Shown here in pieces: positions 17,367-25,545 of a DNA stretch of 64,000 nucleotides (positions within the stretch are counted from its first letter, which is position 1; each line of letters begins with the position of its first letter). The translations under genes and the position numbers were made by a program. Source of the DNA: Flavobacterium jejuense (GTDB lineage: Bacteria; Bacteroidota; Bacteroidia; Flavobacteriales; Flavobacteriaceae); the NCBI RefSeq assembly GCF_006491595.2, contig NZ_VEVQ02000008.1:62001-126000 (forward strand), written 5' to 3'. The notes beneath the pieces are model-generated. The model was not told the DNA's origin and did not search any database. It was given only the letters and a program-made list of their open reading frames with translations.

Positions 17367-18650
17367 ATGTTACTAAAAAGGTATAATAAAATAGATATTG
17401 AAACAAGACTTTATATAAAAATGCTCCTTTTAATGGGACCATCTCAATTTATATATGCTTATATTATTTCTTATATGTATCCTGATGTAGAAATTAAAAA
17501 ACTATTTCCATGGATATTTCTCTTTTTATTTCCACTAGTTTCAATTTATTTATTTATTAATTATAAAAAACCTTATGTTCAAAAAAAAGGTAGCGATTTT
17601 ATTATGATTCCCTTATTTGTCTTTGGGTTTTATAATTCTTATCAAGCTTTTGAAACTAATTTTCATATTGACTATTTATTAGCGTCGTTTATAACAATCT
17701 TTGGTGGTATATTGTTAATAAATAGACACAAACAATTAATTATTTATTCTTGTAGTTATTTCTTATACTATGCTATCATGTTCTATGTTTTTCCTTATAC
17801 TATAGAAACAAGAACGAGTATTTTTTTAGCGCTTATTGTGATAATTTCTTTTTCGTTTGTTATACAAAATGCTTTCATAACTTATAGAAAAGAACAAATT
17901 AAATACAAACAAAAATTAAAAGAACAAGTTAGAAGTAGAACAATAACTATAGAAAATAAATTAAGTATAATAGAGAAAAAAAACAACGATTTAGAAGAAT
18001 ATGCACATGTAGTTTCTCATGATTTAAAAGCGCCTTTACGAAATATTGATACATTAGTGAATTGGGTGATTGAAGATAATAAAGATGGAATGGGTGAAAG
18101 TTGTTTAAACTCTTTAACTATGGTTTTGTCAAATGTAGAAAAAATGGATTTGCTTATTAAAGGTATTTTGGATTACTCTACTATAGATAAATTAGAATCA
18201 GAAGATCGTCTTTTAAATATAAATTTAATTATAGATGAGGTTTTAAGGACTTTATTCGTACCAAAAAATATAAACATAAAAACTCAAGATGATTTGCCTA
18301 AAATCTATGGAAATGCTTGGCGTTTTAAACAAGTATTTCAAAATCTTATTCAAAATGCAATTAAATATAATCACAAAGAAAAAGGAATCATTGAAATTGG
18401 TGCCACTGAAAAAGAAAACTATTTTGAATTCTTTGTGAAAGATAATGGAATAGGAATTTCGGATACTTATTTTGACAGGATTTTTAAAGTATTTACTAAA
18501 TTAGAAAGCAATACTTCCTCTTCTGGAATAGGACTTTCAATAGTAAAAAAAATAGTTAATTATTATAACGGAGAAATTTGGTTAGAAAGTCAAGAAGGAA
18601 TAGGAACCACTTTTTTCTTTACAATTTTAAAATATGATGGAACAACCTAA
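17367..18650 (+). CDS. Membrane-bound histidine kinase with duplicated catalytic core
   Basis: A 427-residue kinase. Residues about 15-175 contain five or six hydrophobic segments with short loops (for example IFLFLFPLVSIYLFI and IFLALIVIISFSFVI), a membrane sensor region with no large outside domain. A short coiled coil leads to His218 in HVVSHDLKAPLRN and an HATPase domain. The catalytic half is nearly identical to that of the preceding gene, whereas the sensing halves are unrelated, so the same core has been joined to two inputs. The gene starts 3 bp after the previous stop and overlaps the Hpt gene by 17 bp. It may feed the same Hpt and LytTR proteins. Confidence 0.9.
   Translation: MLLKRYNKIDIETRLYIKMLLLMGPSQFIYAYIISYMYPDVEIKKLFPWIFLFLFPLVSIYLFINYKKPYVQKKGSDFIMIPLFVFGFYNSYQAFETNFHIDYLLASFITIFGGILLINRHKQLIIYSCSYFLYYAIMFYVFPYTIETRTSIFLALIVIISFSFVIQNAFITYRKEQIKYKQKLKEQVRSRTITIENKLSIIEKKNNDLEEYAHVVSHDLKAPLRNIDTLVNWVIEDNKDGMGESCLNSLTMVLSNVEKMDLLIKGILDYSTIDKLESEDRLLNINLIIDEVLRTLFVPKNINIKTQDDLPKIYGNAWRFKQVFQNLIQNAIKYNHKEKGIIEIGATEKENYFEFFVKDNGIGISDTYFDRIFKVFTKLESNTSSSGIGLSIVKKIVNYYNGEIWLESQEGIGTTFFFTILKYDGTT
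17997..18615 (+). repeat. Duplicated kinase core, copy 2
   Basis: Second copy of the kinase catalytic segment found at 16722-17340. Its boundaries fall at the start of the HisKA box and close to the end of the HATPase domain; flanking sequence is unrelated to that of copy 1. Confidence 0.9.
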
Positions 18651-18954
18651 TACTACATACATAGATGAATTATCAGGAGATAATCTCGAATTTAAACAAA
18701 AAATGATTGGCATACTTAAAAGAGAACTGCCAGAAGAAATTGAAATGTATCAAAGTCAAATACAAAATAGCAATTTTTTATTGGCTGCAGATAGTGTTCA
18801 CAAATTAAAACATAAAGTATCTATTCTTGGTCTTGAAAAAAGTTATTATCTTGCTGAAACATTTGAAGAAAATTTAAAAAATAATTCTACACAGTTGCAA
18901 AACGATTTTGAAGCAATTTTAAAAGCAATGCATAAATTTGTAGAAGCACTATAA
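18634..18954 (+). CDS. Hpt-domain phosphotransfer protein
   Basis: A 106-residue helical protein with the Hpt motif SVHKLKHKVSILGLE; His56 is the expected phospho-acceptor. Hpt proteins carry phosphate between receiver domains or from kinase to a separate regulator. A second ATG directly follows the first (18637), so the start may be one codon later. The gene overlaps the upstream kinase by 17 bp and lies 12 bp before the LytTR regulator. It is the natural bridge between the kinases and that regulator, although neither kinase here carries its own receiver domain, so its donor is not obvious. Confidence 0.85.
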   Translation: MMEQPNTTYIDELSGDNLEFKQKMIGILKRELPEEIEMYQSQIQNSNFLLAADSVHKLKHKVSILGLEKSYYLAETFEENLKNNSTQLQNDFEAILKAMHKFVEAL

Positions 18955-18966
18955 AACATTTACGAC

Positions 18967-19677
18967 ATGAATTGCATTATTATAGATGACGAAGAAATGG
19001 CAAGAGCAATTATTGCTCAAATGATTGCTAACCATAAGGAACTACATTTAGTTCAGGATTTTTCGAATGCAATGCAAGCCATAAAATTTTTAAATCAAAA
19101 CGAAGTAGATTTAATATTTTTAGACATTCACATGCCTGATTTCACGGGTTTTGATTTTATTCAAACTATTAAAAATCCACCTAAAATTGTTTTAGTTACG
19201 TCTGATAAAAATTTTGCAATAGAAGCTTTTGAATATGATTGTATTGTGGATTATCTGGTTAAACCAATAACAGAAGAACGATTTCAAAAAGCTATTCAAA
19301 AAGCAAATACGGCTCAAATTAGCTCATCAAAATTAACAACAGAAAAAACGTCTACAGAAGATAATGCTAATGAATTTTACGTAAATATCGACAGAAGATT
19401 AATTAAAATAGAATTTAATTCTGTTACTGTTGTAGAAGCAAAAGGCGATTATATTCATGTAAAAACGGATACTAAAAATTATATCGTTCATTCTACTCTA
19501 AAAAAAATAGAAGATAAATTGCCTAATGATTTATTCTTAAAAGTACATCGCTCTTACATCATTAATACCAAAAAAATAATTGATATAGAGGATAATAGCG
19601 TTTTAATAGGAAAAGAAGTCATTCCTGTAAGCAGAGCAAATAGACCAGAATTAATGAAAAGATTGAATTTATTGTAA
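18967..19677 (+). CDS. LytTR-family response regulator
   Basis: A 236-residue regulator. The receiver domain (1-115) has acidic residues DDEE at 7-10 and the phospho-acceptor Asp53 in FLDIHMPDFTGF. The LytTR DNA-binding domain (about 135-236) shows VVEAKGDYIHVKT, HSTLKKIEDKLP, and the F.KVHRSYIIN signature. LytTR proteins bind pairs of direct repeats of about 10 bp spaced about 21 bp apart. It is the only LytTR protein in the window, ends the signalling block, and six promoters in the window show repeats of that geometry. It is therefore the prime candidate regulator of the matrix genes downstream. Confidence 0.93.
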   Translation: MNCIIIDDEEMARAIIAQMIANHKELHLVQDFSNAMQAIKFLNQNEVDLIFLDIHMPDFTGFDFIQTIKNPPKIVLVTSDKNFAIEAFEYDCIVDYLVKPITEERFQKAIQKANTAQISSSKLTTEKTSTEDNANEFYVNIDRRLIKIEFNSVTVVEAKGDYIHVKTDTKNYIVHSTLKKIEDKLPNDLFLKVHRSYIINTKKIIDIEDNSVLIGKEVIPVSRANRPELMKRLNLL

Positions 19678-19679
19678 TC

Positions 19680-19768
19680 CATTCGTCTAAACTTTTATAC
19701 AACTCAACTATACTAAATTTTGTACAAACGAATTAATTTATTTTAGAGAAAATACTGTAATAAATTTG
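19680..19768 (+). promoter_or_regulatory. LytTR-type direct repeats plus -7 box upstream of the DUF4114/T9SS gene
   Basis: CATTCGTCTA starts at 19680 and AACTCAACTA at 19701, 21 bp apart. A weak third unit (GTACAAACGA) is at 19722. A perfect box TAAATTTG is at 19761-19768, 39 bp after the third position. The start codon is at 19794. The first repeat begins three bases after the stop codon of the LytTR regulator gene itself. Confidence 0.6.
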
Positions 19769-19793
19769 CTTCATAATACTAAATAAAAATATT

Positions 19794-22232
19794 ATGAAAA
19801 AAATAGTACTTATACTGTTAATAGCTATTTCATCATCAGTAATTGCACAAAATTTTCAATTCTTGGGTTCTTATACTTCTGATGGAACTCCTTTATATTT
19901 TGCAACTAGTGATACTATTAGTCAAGCAACATTAGATTTGGTAAGTAATTCTTTGCCAGAAAATTACCCAGTTCCTGTTTATAATCCACAATACATTTCG
20001 TCAGGTTATGATACAGATTTAGTTATTGATAGTCTTGCCGATGTTTGGGTAACTTTCGTAAGTGAAGGAGCTGGTTACAAAAATGTATTAGGATTTTATA
20101 CATATGATTTAAATAATCCACCTTTAACAGCTCCAACAACAGCTGATATTACTATTGTTTTTCCAAATGTATCTGCGGCAGGAAGTGGAGGAAGTTTAGT
20201 AACAGGAAATAAAGTAAAAATAGGAACTTTCCCAGCAGGAACTGGAATTGGTTGGGTGCTTTTAGCAAACGGATGGAATGGATCTCAAGTAACAAATGGT
20301 TTATGGAGGTTGTTTTCTAATCCAAGTTTTAATCCGGAATCAGATCCTAATTTAAGAAATCACAATGTATTGCTAAATGATCCAGATAATGAAAGAATTA
20401 TTTTAGGGTTTGAAGATATTAGAAGAGATAATGCTGGTTGTGACAATGATTTTAACGACGCCATATTTTATGTCACAGCGAACCCTTATACAGCTTTAAG
20501 AACTGTTAATGTAGCCGATGTAAGTAGCAGAACTGATATTACTTCTGCAAATGATGGAGGATTAGAAAGTGAAGGAAGTTTAGCTACTTTAATTGCAAAA
20601 AGAAATTTTAAAAGGGTTAAAGAACAAACGTTTGCAAATAGGAAACAACTTCAAATTCCTTTTAAAGTAGATTCCTCTTCAAGTTATCAAAATAGAACTG
20701 GTGTTATTAATTTAAACACTCTTTTTCCAAGTACAGGAATGTTTGGTACAGAAACAGTATTTGTTTCTAGTCCTACAGATCTTATTCAGATAACAAACGC
20801 TGAGGAAGTGTTTTCAGTAGACTATTATGAAGGTACAAATAGAGTAGCAGCAGTACTTGGAACGAAGACGACAGGAGGGATTTACAATCACTCAAAAGTA
20901 ATATGTGATAGGTTAAATGGTTCAACACTAGAAGATATTAGAACTATAAATTTAAAAGGATATGAAATAATCCTATCAAAAATAAGACGAGCCAATGGAG
21001 AAGTAGAATTTGCATTACACTTTTCAATAGAAGAATTAGCTACTGAAAATAAAATGCATAGTTATTGGAACATTGGACAATATCCAATCGGGAATTATAA
21101 AAATTTTCAAATTTGGGGTGCTACAATGGGACAAGTTTCGAATATTGCTAATTATATAATTGATACTTATAACCAACAAAGTGTTTTAATTCAAAATGTA
21201 GTAAGTAATAGAATTCCAACAGTTTTTGTAAAAAAAGGAAGTTACAAAGATGGTAAAGTTAAATTGACTTTAATAAACAAATCAGGTGCAAATGAAGTAC
21301 AATTAAACGGAAATAGTAAAGAAACTGAACTTACTACAGAAGTAAACCTAACTTTAAATGAATTTATTTCTACTGCTTATGAAAGCGAAATTGAATTGGT
21401 TACTGGAAATCTATTTGATATTGGATTTTCAATTACAGGTAATAATTCTCCTCAACAAGATACCCTATATTTAGCAGATGGTCCTTGGGGAATGGATTAT
21501 AATACTTCTGAAACAATAATAAGCTCATTCCAATTAACAAATCCAGTAGTAACAGTTCAATCAGAAATCTATACTATTGAAAGAAATGCTTCAGTAACAG
21601 GTCAAGTAAAAGGAACAGCTAATCTATTTAGAAATATATTGCCAGGAGAATTGTTATTTGACGCAAGTGCCTATGAAGGAACTCACTTTTCAATTCAAAA
21701 TTCATTGCCAACTGAAGTAATATTGGTAACAGAAAACACAACAGATTGGAATAATAGATTACGTTTTAATATTCCTGCTAATGTGAATATGGTTGATGTT
21801 GCTATTTCTTTCCTAGATTTTACAAGTCCAAATGGAGCAATATACAATGGTGAAAAAATTAAAGGTTTTGTTTTCTCAGTAAAAGGAGATTATTTTCAAT
21901 TTCAACCTTTTTCATTACAAGTATCTAATTTGAAATTAGGGTCTACTACTACTTTAAGTACTATAGATTTTGAAACCTCAAAAACTAATGAAATTTATAA
22001 TTACCCTAACCCGTTTTCAAATGAAACCACTATTGTTCTTAGCGAAAATATTTCTGATTCAAGAGTTCAATTAATCGATGTAACAGGTAGAATTGTTCAT
22101 GATAAGAATTATAAAGTTGTTAATTCGAATGAAATTAAATTTAAAAATACAAGTGTACCAAAAGGGATTTATATGTTTGTAATTACAACAAGTTCCAATA
22201 AGGTTTACAGCAAGAAATGCATAATAGATTAG
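19794..22232 (+). CDS. Secreted DUF4114 protein with T9SS type A sorting domain
   Basis: An 812-residue exported protein. It has a signal peptide of about 18 residues (MKKIVLILLIAISSSVIAQ). A DUF4114-type domain at about 140-235 includes GFEDIRRDNAGCDNDFNDAIFYV, an Asp/Asn-rich turn that could bind calcium. A long beta-rich middle follows, and the last 75 residues, from NYPNPFSNETTIV to KGIYMFVITT, are a T9SS type A sorting domain. The protein is expected to leave the cell through the type IX system and stay on the surface or be released. It sits at the head of the matrix locus behind a LytTR-type promoter, so a matrix or adhesion role is inferred. Confidence 0.85.
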   Translation: MKKIVLILLIAISSSVIAQNFQFLGSYTSDGTPLYFATSDTISQATLDLVSNSLPENYPVPVYNPQYISSGYDTDLVIDSLADVWVTFVSEGAGYKNVLGFYTYDLNNPPLTAPTTADITIVFPNVSAAGSGGSLVTGNKVKIGTFPAGTGIGWVLLANGWNGSQVTNGLWRLFSNPSFNPESDPNLRNHNVLLNDPDNERIILGFEDIRRDNAGCDNDFNDAIFYVTANPYTALRTVNVADVSSRTDITSANDGGLESEGSLATLIAKRNFKRVKEQTFANRKQLQIPFKVDSSSSYQNRTGVINLNTLFPSTGMFGTETVFVSSPTDLIQITNAEEVFSVDYYEGTNRVAAVLGTKTTGGIYNHSKVICDRLNGSTLEDIRTINLKGYEIILSKIRRANGEVEFALHFSIEELATENKMHSYWNIGQYPIGNYKNFQIWGATMGQVSNIANYIIDTYNQQSVLIQNVVSNRIPTVFVKKGSYKDGKVKLTLINKSGANEVQLNGNSKETELTTEVNLTLNEFISTAYESEIELVTGNLFDIGFSITGNNSPQQDTLYLADGPWGMDYNTSETIISSFQLTNPVVTVQSEIYTIERNASVTGQVKGTANLFRNILPGELLFDASAYEGTHFSIQNSLPTEVILVTENTTDWNNRLRFNIPANVNMVDVAISFLDFTSPNGAIYNGEKIKGFVFSVKGDYFQFQPFSLQVSNLKLGSTTTLSTIDFETSKTNEIYNYPNPFSNETTIVLSENISDSRVQLIDVTGRIVHDKNYKVVNSNEIKFKNTSVPKGIYMFVITTSSNKVYSKKCIID

Positions 22233-22257
22233 GAAAATGCTGTTATTAATTTGGGAT

Positions 22258-22288
22258 AAAAAACCGAAGATAATTCTTCGGTTTTTTT
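22258..22288 (+). terminator. Strong terminator after the DUF4114/T9SS gene
   Basis: A 12-bp stem (AAAAAACCGAAG / CTTCGGTTTTTT) with the loop ATAATT. A closely related hairpin recurs at 22571-22602 and a third at the end of the leftward TPR gene near 22970. Confidence 0.9.
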
Positions 22289-22376
22289 GTTTTACAAAGA
22301 TTTTTAATTGAATTTATAGTAGCCTAATTTTTACATTAGATAGCTGTATTACTTTCTAATTGTCAGACTATAAAAT

Positions 22377-22465
22377 AGTTTGTCGATACTTTTTCACCTT
22401 TCGACTATATCAAATATGTTATGGTCGAATGTCTCATTAATTACGATATTTTGAGCGTAGATTTG
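22377..22465 (+). promoter_or_regulatory. Orphan LytTR-type promoter with no gene behind it
   Basis: Three repeats start at 22377 (AGTTTGTCGA), 22398 (CTTTCGACTA) and 22419 (TTATGGTCGA), each 21 bp apart. A perfect box TAGATTTG is at 22458-22465, 39 bp after the start of the last repeat. This is the same geometry as the promoters of the real genes, yet no open frame follows before the terminator at 22571. Confidence 0.6.
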
Positions 22466-22471
22466 TCTTAT

Positions 22472-22602
22472 AAATAACAACAATATTAGAAAGTCTTTAC
22501 TATAAAAAACAGAGACCAACTATCAAAATACACATCAATGCATTAGAAAAATGTGTTATTAACCAGAGATAAAAAAACCGTAGATTATTCTTCGGTTTTT
22601 TT
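22472..22602 (+). ncRNA. Candidate small RNA (or remnant of a deleted gene) under LytTR-type control
   Basis: A transcript starting about 7 bases after the TAGATTTG box and ending at the hairpin 22571-22602 (AAAAAAACCG / CGGTTTTTTT) would be about 131 nt. No ORF of useful length lies inside. The last 60 bases resemble the 3' tail of the DUF4114/T9SS gene (ATGTGTTATTAAC...GATAAAAAAACCG against ATGCTGTTATTAAT...GATAAAAAACCG). So this may be what remains of a duplicated gene, with promoter and terminator kept. Whether it is made and used is unknown. Confidence 0.4.
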
Positions 22603-22968
22603 GTTTACAATAACATATAATCAGTTTAAAATCATAGGAGTAAATCAATATTTTCCCATTTAAATTACAGCATTTAATACATTGATAAATTCAATAATTA
22701 CAGTCTCAAAGTAGTTTTAAATGAAAGCGTCTTAATTAAAGTAAACTTCTTAATAAATCTCAAAATACTTAGTGATAAGATTTGAATTAAAGCGTTTTTA
22801 AGCCATAAAACACATTCAAGGTAAATTTAATTATCTTTCATTACAGCGAGTATTTTAGTCCGAAATGGCTTTGTGATATAATAGTTTTTAATTGAATTTC
22901 GAGTTAAAAAGAAAAATGCTTGAATTTACTAGTTTAATTAAAAAAGTTAAAAGGTTAAGCACTAAAAA
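22603..22968. other. Gene-free AT-rich stretch before the TPR/barrel gene
   Basis: No open frame with coding character was seen on either strand. A short block, TTTTTAATTGAATTT, occurs both at 22300-22315 and near 22887, which fits past duplication around the terminators. Nothing else was recognised. Confidence 0.35.
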
Positions 22969-22996
22969 AAACCGTATATTATTCTTCGGTTTTCTT
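22968..22996 (-). terminator. Terminator overlapping the stop codon of the TPR/barrel gene
   Basis: On the minus strand the hairpin stem AAAACCG / CGGTTTT brackets a 12-base loop and ends in a U tract (plus-strand A run near 22966-22973). The upstream arm lies within the last codons of the gene, so coding sequence and terminator share bases. Confidence 0.6.
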
Positions 22997-25051
22997 AGTT
23001 TTAAAAATAGGCTTACTTAATAACAACCATTTCAATCTTACACCAAATTCGTTATAAGTAAAACCAGCAGCTGTAGCAGAGGCTATATTACTTCGTAAGC
23101 CATATATATTGGCTAACAAGCGATCAGAGAATTTATAGCCTAATTTAGCTTGTACTCTATATGTCCATTGTTTGTCATTATCTTCAATATATTGAAAGCC
23201 TGTTGCAGCATTTACGTTGTAAAAGACACTTTTTACTGTTGCTATATTTTCATCCTTCAAGAAATCAACAAATAGTTCTACAGCATTGAACTTCTCAGGG
23301 CTAAAATAATCCGTAGGGACTTGGTTTTTAAAGGCAATAAATTGATAGTTAATACCTCCTTTTAACACTGGTTTTGATAAAAAGTTATAATACAAAGAAG
23401 TAAATAGTAAATTTCGAGTATTGGAATCCGATTGAGTAGTATAGAAATATTGGGTAAACCAGCCTAGTTTTATATTAGTACTTATATTATAATTAGCATA
23501 AAAGTTATTACTAACAATTTGCTTGTCAATTAAGTCTGAATTAAAGTTCTGCATTTCTCTTTTGTAGCCTACTTCCAAATCTTGTAATTTTAAAGGTTTC
23601 ATTTTAAAGTAAGTATGTACTAATAATTGATTATAGGAATTAGTAACCGCTTTTGCATTTGAAATTCCAGCATTTAATGTAAAACTCACTTTTGGATGGA
23701 ATTTATAGGTTGTTCCCAATGTGAAATCATTAGTAGTAGCATTAGCCAATGTGACTTTATTATCTGTTTTCCTATACTGATAAGAGGTGTTGAAAGACCA
23801 TTTTGTTGCCGTTGGAATAGTAACTTTTGTTAACGAAGCATAAGCAGTATTGTCACCATTGTCGAAAGAATAACTTACTTTTTCTTCTAAAACTGGTGTA
23901 TGTTCTGCATTTAATTTTTTTAAGAAATTAGCAGCATCATTCTGATTTTGGAAAATGTCTAAAGTTGTATAAACAGCTTCATAAGCTTTATCAATTTCCC
24001 CAGAAGCATAATAAGCATTAGCAATTCCTAAATTTCCATCAAAAGATTTGGAATCGTTTTTTAAGATGTTGGAATAATCAGCAATACTTTGTTTGAAGTC
24101 ACTTTTGTATATCGCTAAAGTAGCGGACAAAGCCAAAACCCAATTCTCATTGGGATATTTTTCTAATAAAGAATCGATATTCTCTTCAGCTAAATCATAT
24201 TTTCTATTCCAAATTAATGCTTGCACATAGCGTTCTTTAGTTTGTTTAATAGTCGTTTCGTCAGTAATTAGTTTGCTTTTTTCTAACGATTCTGTTGCTA
24301 AATTTAAAGCTTCAGTTTCTTTTTCATTCAAATGTGCCAATAATGAAAGTCCGTTTAAAGCAATATTTGGATTTTCAGGAGCTAATAATTGGTACACTTC
24401 CTTTCCTTTTTCTATTTGTTTCGAAATCAAATATAAATTTGCTTTGTTAAGTAAGGTTTCTTTGTCATTTGGAAAATCCGTTAGAATTTCATCATATAAT
24501 TTTTCAGCTTCATCATATGCTTTAGCATTCACTTTTTGATTGGCAAAACCTAGTTTAATGTATTTTCTAGAAACCAAAGCACCATTGTTTTCTGGAGAAA
24601 GATTAAGTGCTTTATTTACATATAGAAGTGCATTCTCATATTCTTTTAAATTAGATAACGTATTGGCAAACCCTAAATGTGCAACAAAATTAGTTGGATT
24701 CTCAGCTACAAGAATTGTATAATAGGTTTTAGCGTCATTGTATTTTTTGTTCCAAAGTAACGATTCAGCGTAATTCAGTTTAATTTCTAAATCCTCTGGA
24801 TACTCTTTTTTTAATTGTATAAATACTTCTAATGCTTTTTTAGGGCTCTCATTTAAACCAATTGCTCTTGCATAACAAAGACGTGCTGTTTTATTATCAG
24901 GATACTCTTTTAATATAGAGGCAAAAAATGTTTCGGCTTTAGCAAAATCTCCTTTTTCAAGATACGTAAAGCCTTCTTGCATGTCTTGTGCATAAATTGT
25001 TGAAGTGAAAAACAGGAAGATAAAAAAGGTAATTTGAAATGCTATTTTCAT
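22979..25051 (-). CDS. TPR-repeat outer-membrane barrel protein (candidate polysaccharide export porin)
   Basis: A 690-residue exported protein. A signal peptide (first about 21 residues, ending IYAQ) is followed by about ten TPR units from residue 25 to 375 (for example KAETFFASILKEYPDNKTARLCYARA and DFKQSIADYSNILK). The last 300 residues are alternating amphipathic strands with aromatic girdles, as in an outer-membrane barrel, ending GVRLKWLLLSK. TPR-plus-barrel is the design of polysaccharide exporters such as PgaA, BcsC and PelB; sequence identity to them is not claimed, and the family may be the YaiO-like group. Divergent from the STAS gene, it shares a 149-bp control region that holds three LytTR-type repeats. 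An export role is inferred from design and context. Confidence 0.7.
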   Translation of the reverse strand: MKIAFQITFFIFLFFTSTIYAQDMQEGFTYLEKGDFAKAETFFASILKEYPDNKTARLCYARAIGLNESPKKALEVFIQLKKEYPEDLEIKLNYAESLLWNKKYNDAKTYYTILVAENPTNFVAHLGFANTLSNLKEYENALLYVNKALNLSPENNGALVSRKYIKLGFANQKVNAKAYDEAEKLYDEILTDFPNDKETLLNKANLYLISKQIEKGKEVYQLLAPENPNIALNGLSLLAHLNEKETEALNLATESLEKSKLITDETTIKQTKERYVQALIWNRKYDLAEENIDSLLEKYPNENWVLALSATLAIYKSDFKQSIADYSNILKNDSKSFDGNLGIANAYYASGEIDKAYEAVYTTLDIFQNQNDAANFLKKLNAEHTPVLEEKVSYSFDNGDNTAYASLTKVTIPTATKWSFNTSYQYRKTDNKVTLANATTNDFTLGTTYKFHPKVSFTLNAGISNAKAVTNSYNQLLVHTYFKMKPLKLQDLEVGYKREMQNFNSDLIDKQIVSNNFYANYNISTNIKLGWFTQYFYTTQSDSNTRNLLFTSLYYNFLSKPVLKGGINYQFIAFKNQVPTDYFSPEKFNAVELFVDFLKDENIATVKSVFYNVNAATGFQYIEDNDKQWTYRVQAKLGYKFSDRLLANIYGLRSNIASATAAGFTYNEFGVRLKWLLLSKPIFKTKKTEE

Positions 25052-25102
25052 TGGTCGAAAGTGATTTTGTTACTACTTGCAAGTTAGTCATAAACCATTG
25101 AT

Positions 25103-25171
25103 ATTTCAACTACAGTAACTTACCATTCATCGAATAAGAAGCTTCATTCATTGAATTCTATCGGATATTTG
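25103..25171 (+). promoter_or_regulatory. Triple LytTR-type repeats in the divergent TPR/STAS control region
   Basis: Repeats start at 25103 (ATTTCAACTA), 25124 (CATTCATCGA) and 25145 (CATTCATTGA), all 21 bp apart. A -7-like box GATATTTG (one mismatch to TAnnTTTG) is at 25164-25171, 40 bp after the second repeat. The third repeat lies in the -33 zone, unlike the other sites, and could repress or replace the -33 contact. The site could also affect the divergent TPR gene, which starts at 25051. Confidence 0.6.
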
Positions 25172-25200
25172 TACTAGTAATAACTCAAAACCTAAAAATT

Positions 25201-25503
25201 ATGGCATTACAAATTAACGAAAACGCAGGAGTTTTAGAAATAAATGGAGTTTTAAATACACAAAATGTAAATTCTTTAAAAAATTATTTTGAAGCATTAA
25301 TTAGTCAATCTAGTTTTATTATTATCTCTTTAAATAAAGTGATTGATATGGATAAATCTAGTTTTGATACCATTATTAATTTATATAAGAAGGCATTGTC
25401 AAAAAATAAAGTTTTTTATATCATCAGTGAAGGAAATCAAAAGGTACTCGATTTATTTCAATCGGAAAAAATGAATTATTTGTTAAAAAATAGAGCAGCA
25501 TAA
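25201..25503 (+). CDS. STAS-domain protein (anti-anti-sigma-like)
   Basis: A 100-residue single STAS domain. The strand-turn NGVLNTQNVNSLKNYFEALI and the loop VIDMDKSSFDTIINLYKKA match the fold; the loop carries Lys-Ser-Ser where antagonists usually have Asp-Ser-Ser-Gly. The Ser pair could be phosphorylated, but no anti-sigma kinase is in the window. STAS proteins act as switchable binding partners. It begins the rightward run STAS-flippase behind a LytTR-type promoter, so it may tune export or biosynthesis after translation. Confidence 0.7.
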   Translation: MALQINENAGVLEINGVLNTQNVNSLKNYFEALISQSSFIIISLNKVIDMDKSSFDTIINLYKKALSKNKVFYIISEGNQKVLDLFQSEKMNYLLKNRAA

Positions 25504-25545
25504 TTTTATTTTATAAAAAGGCAAAAAATAATAAAAAAGACAAAA

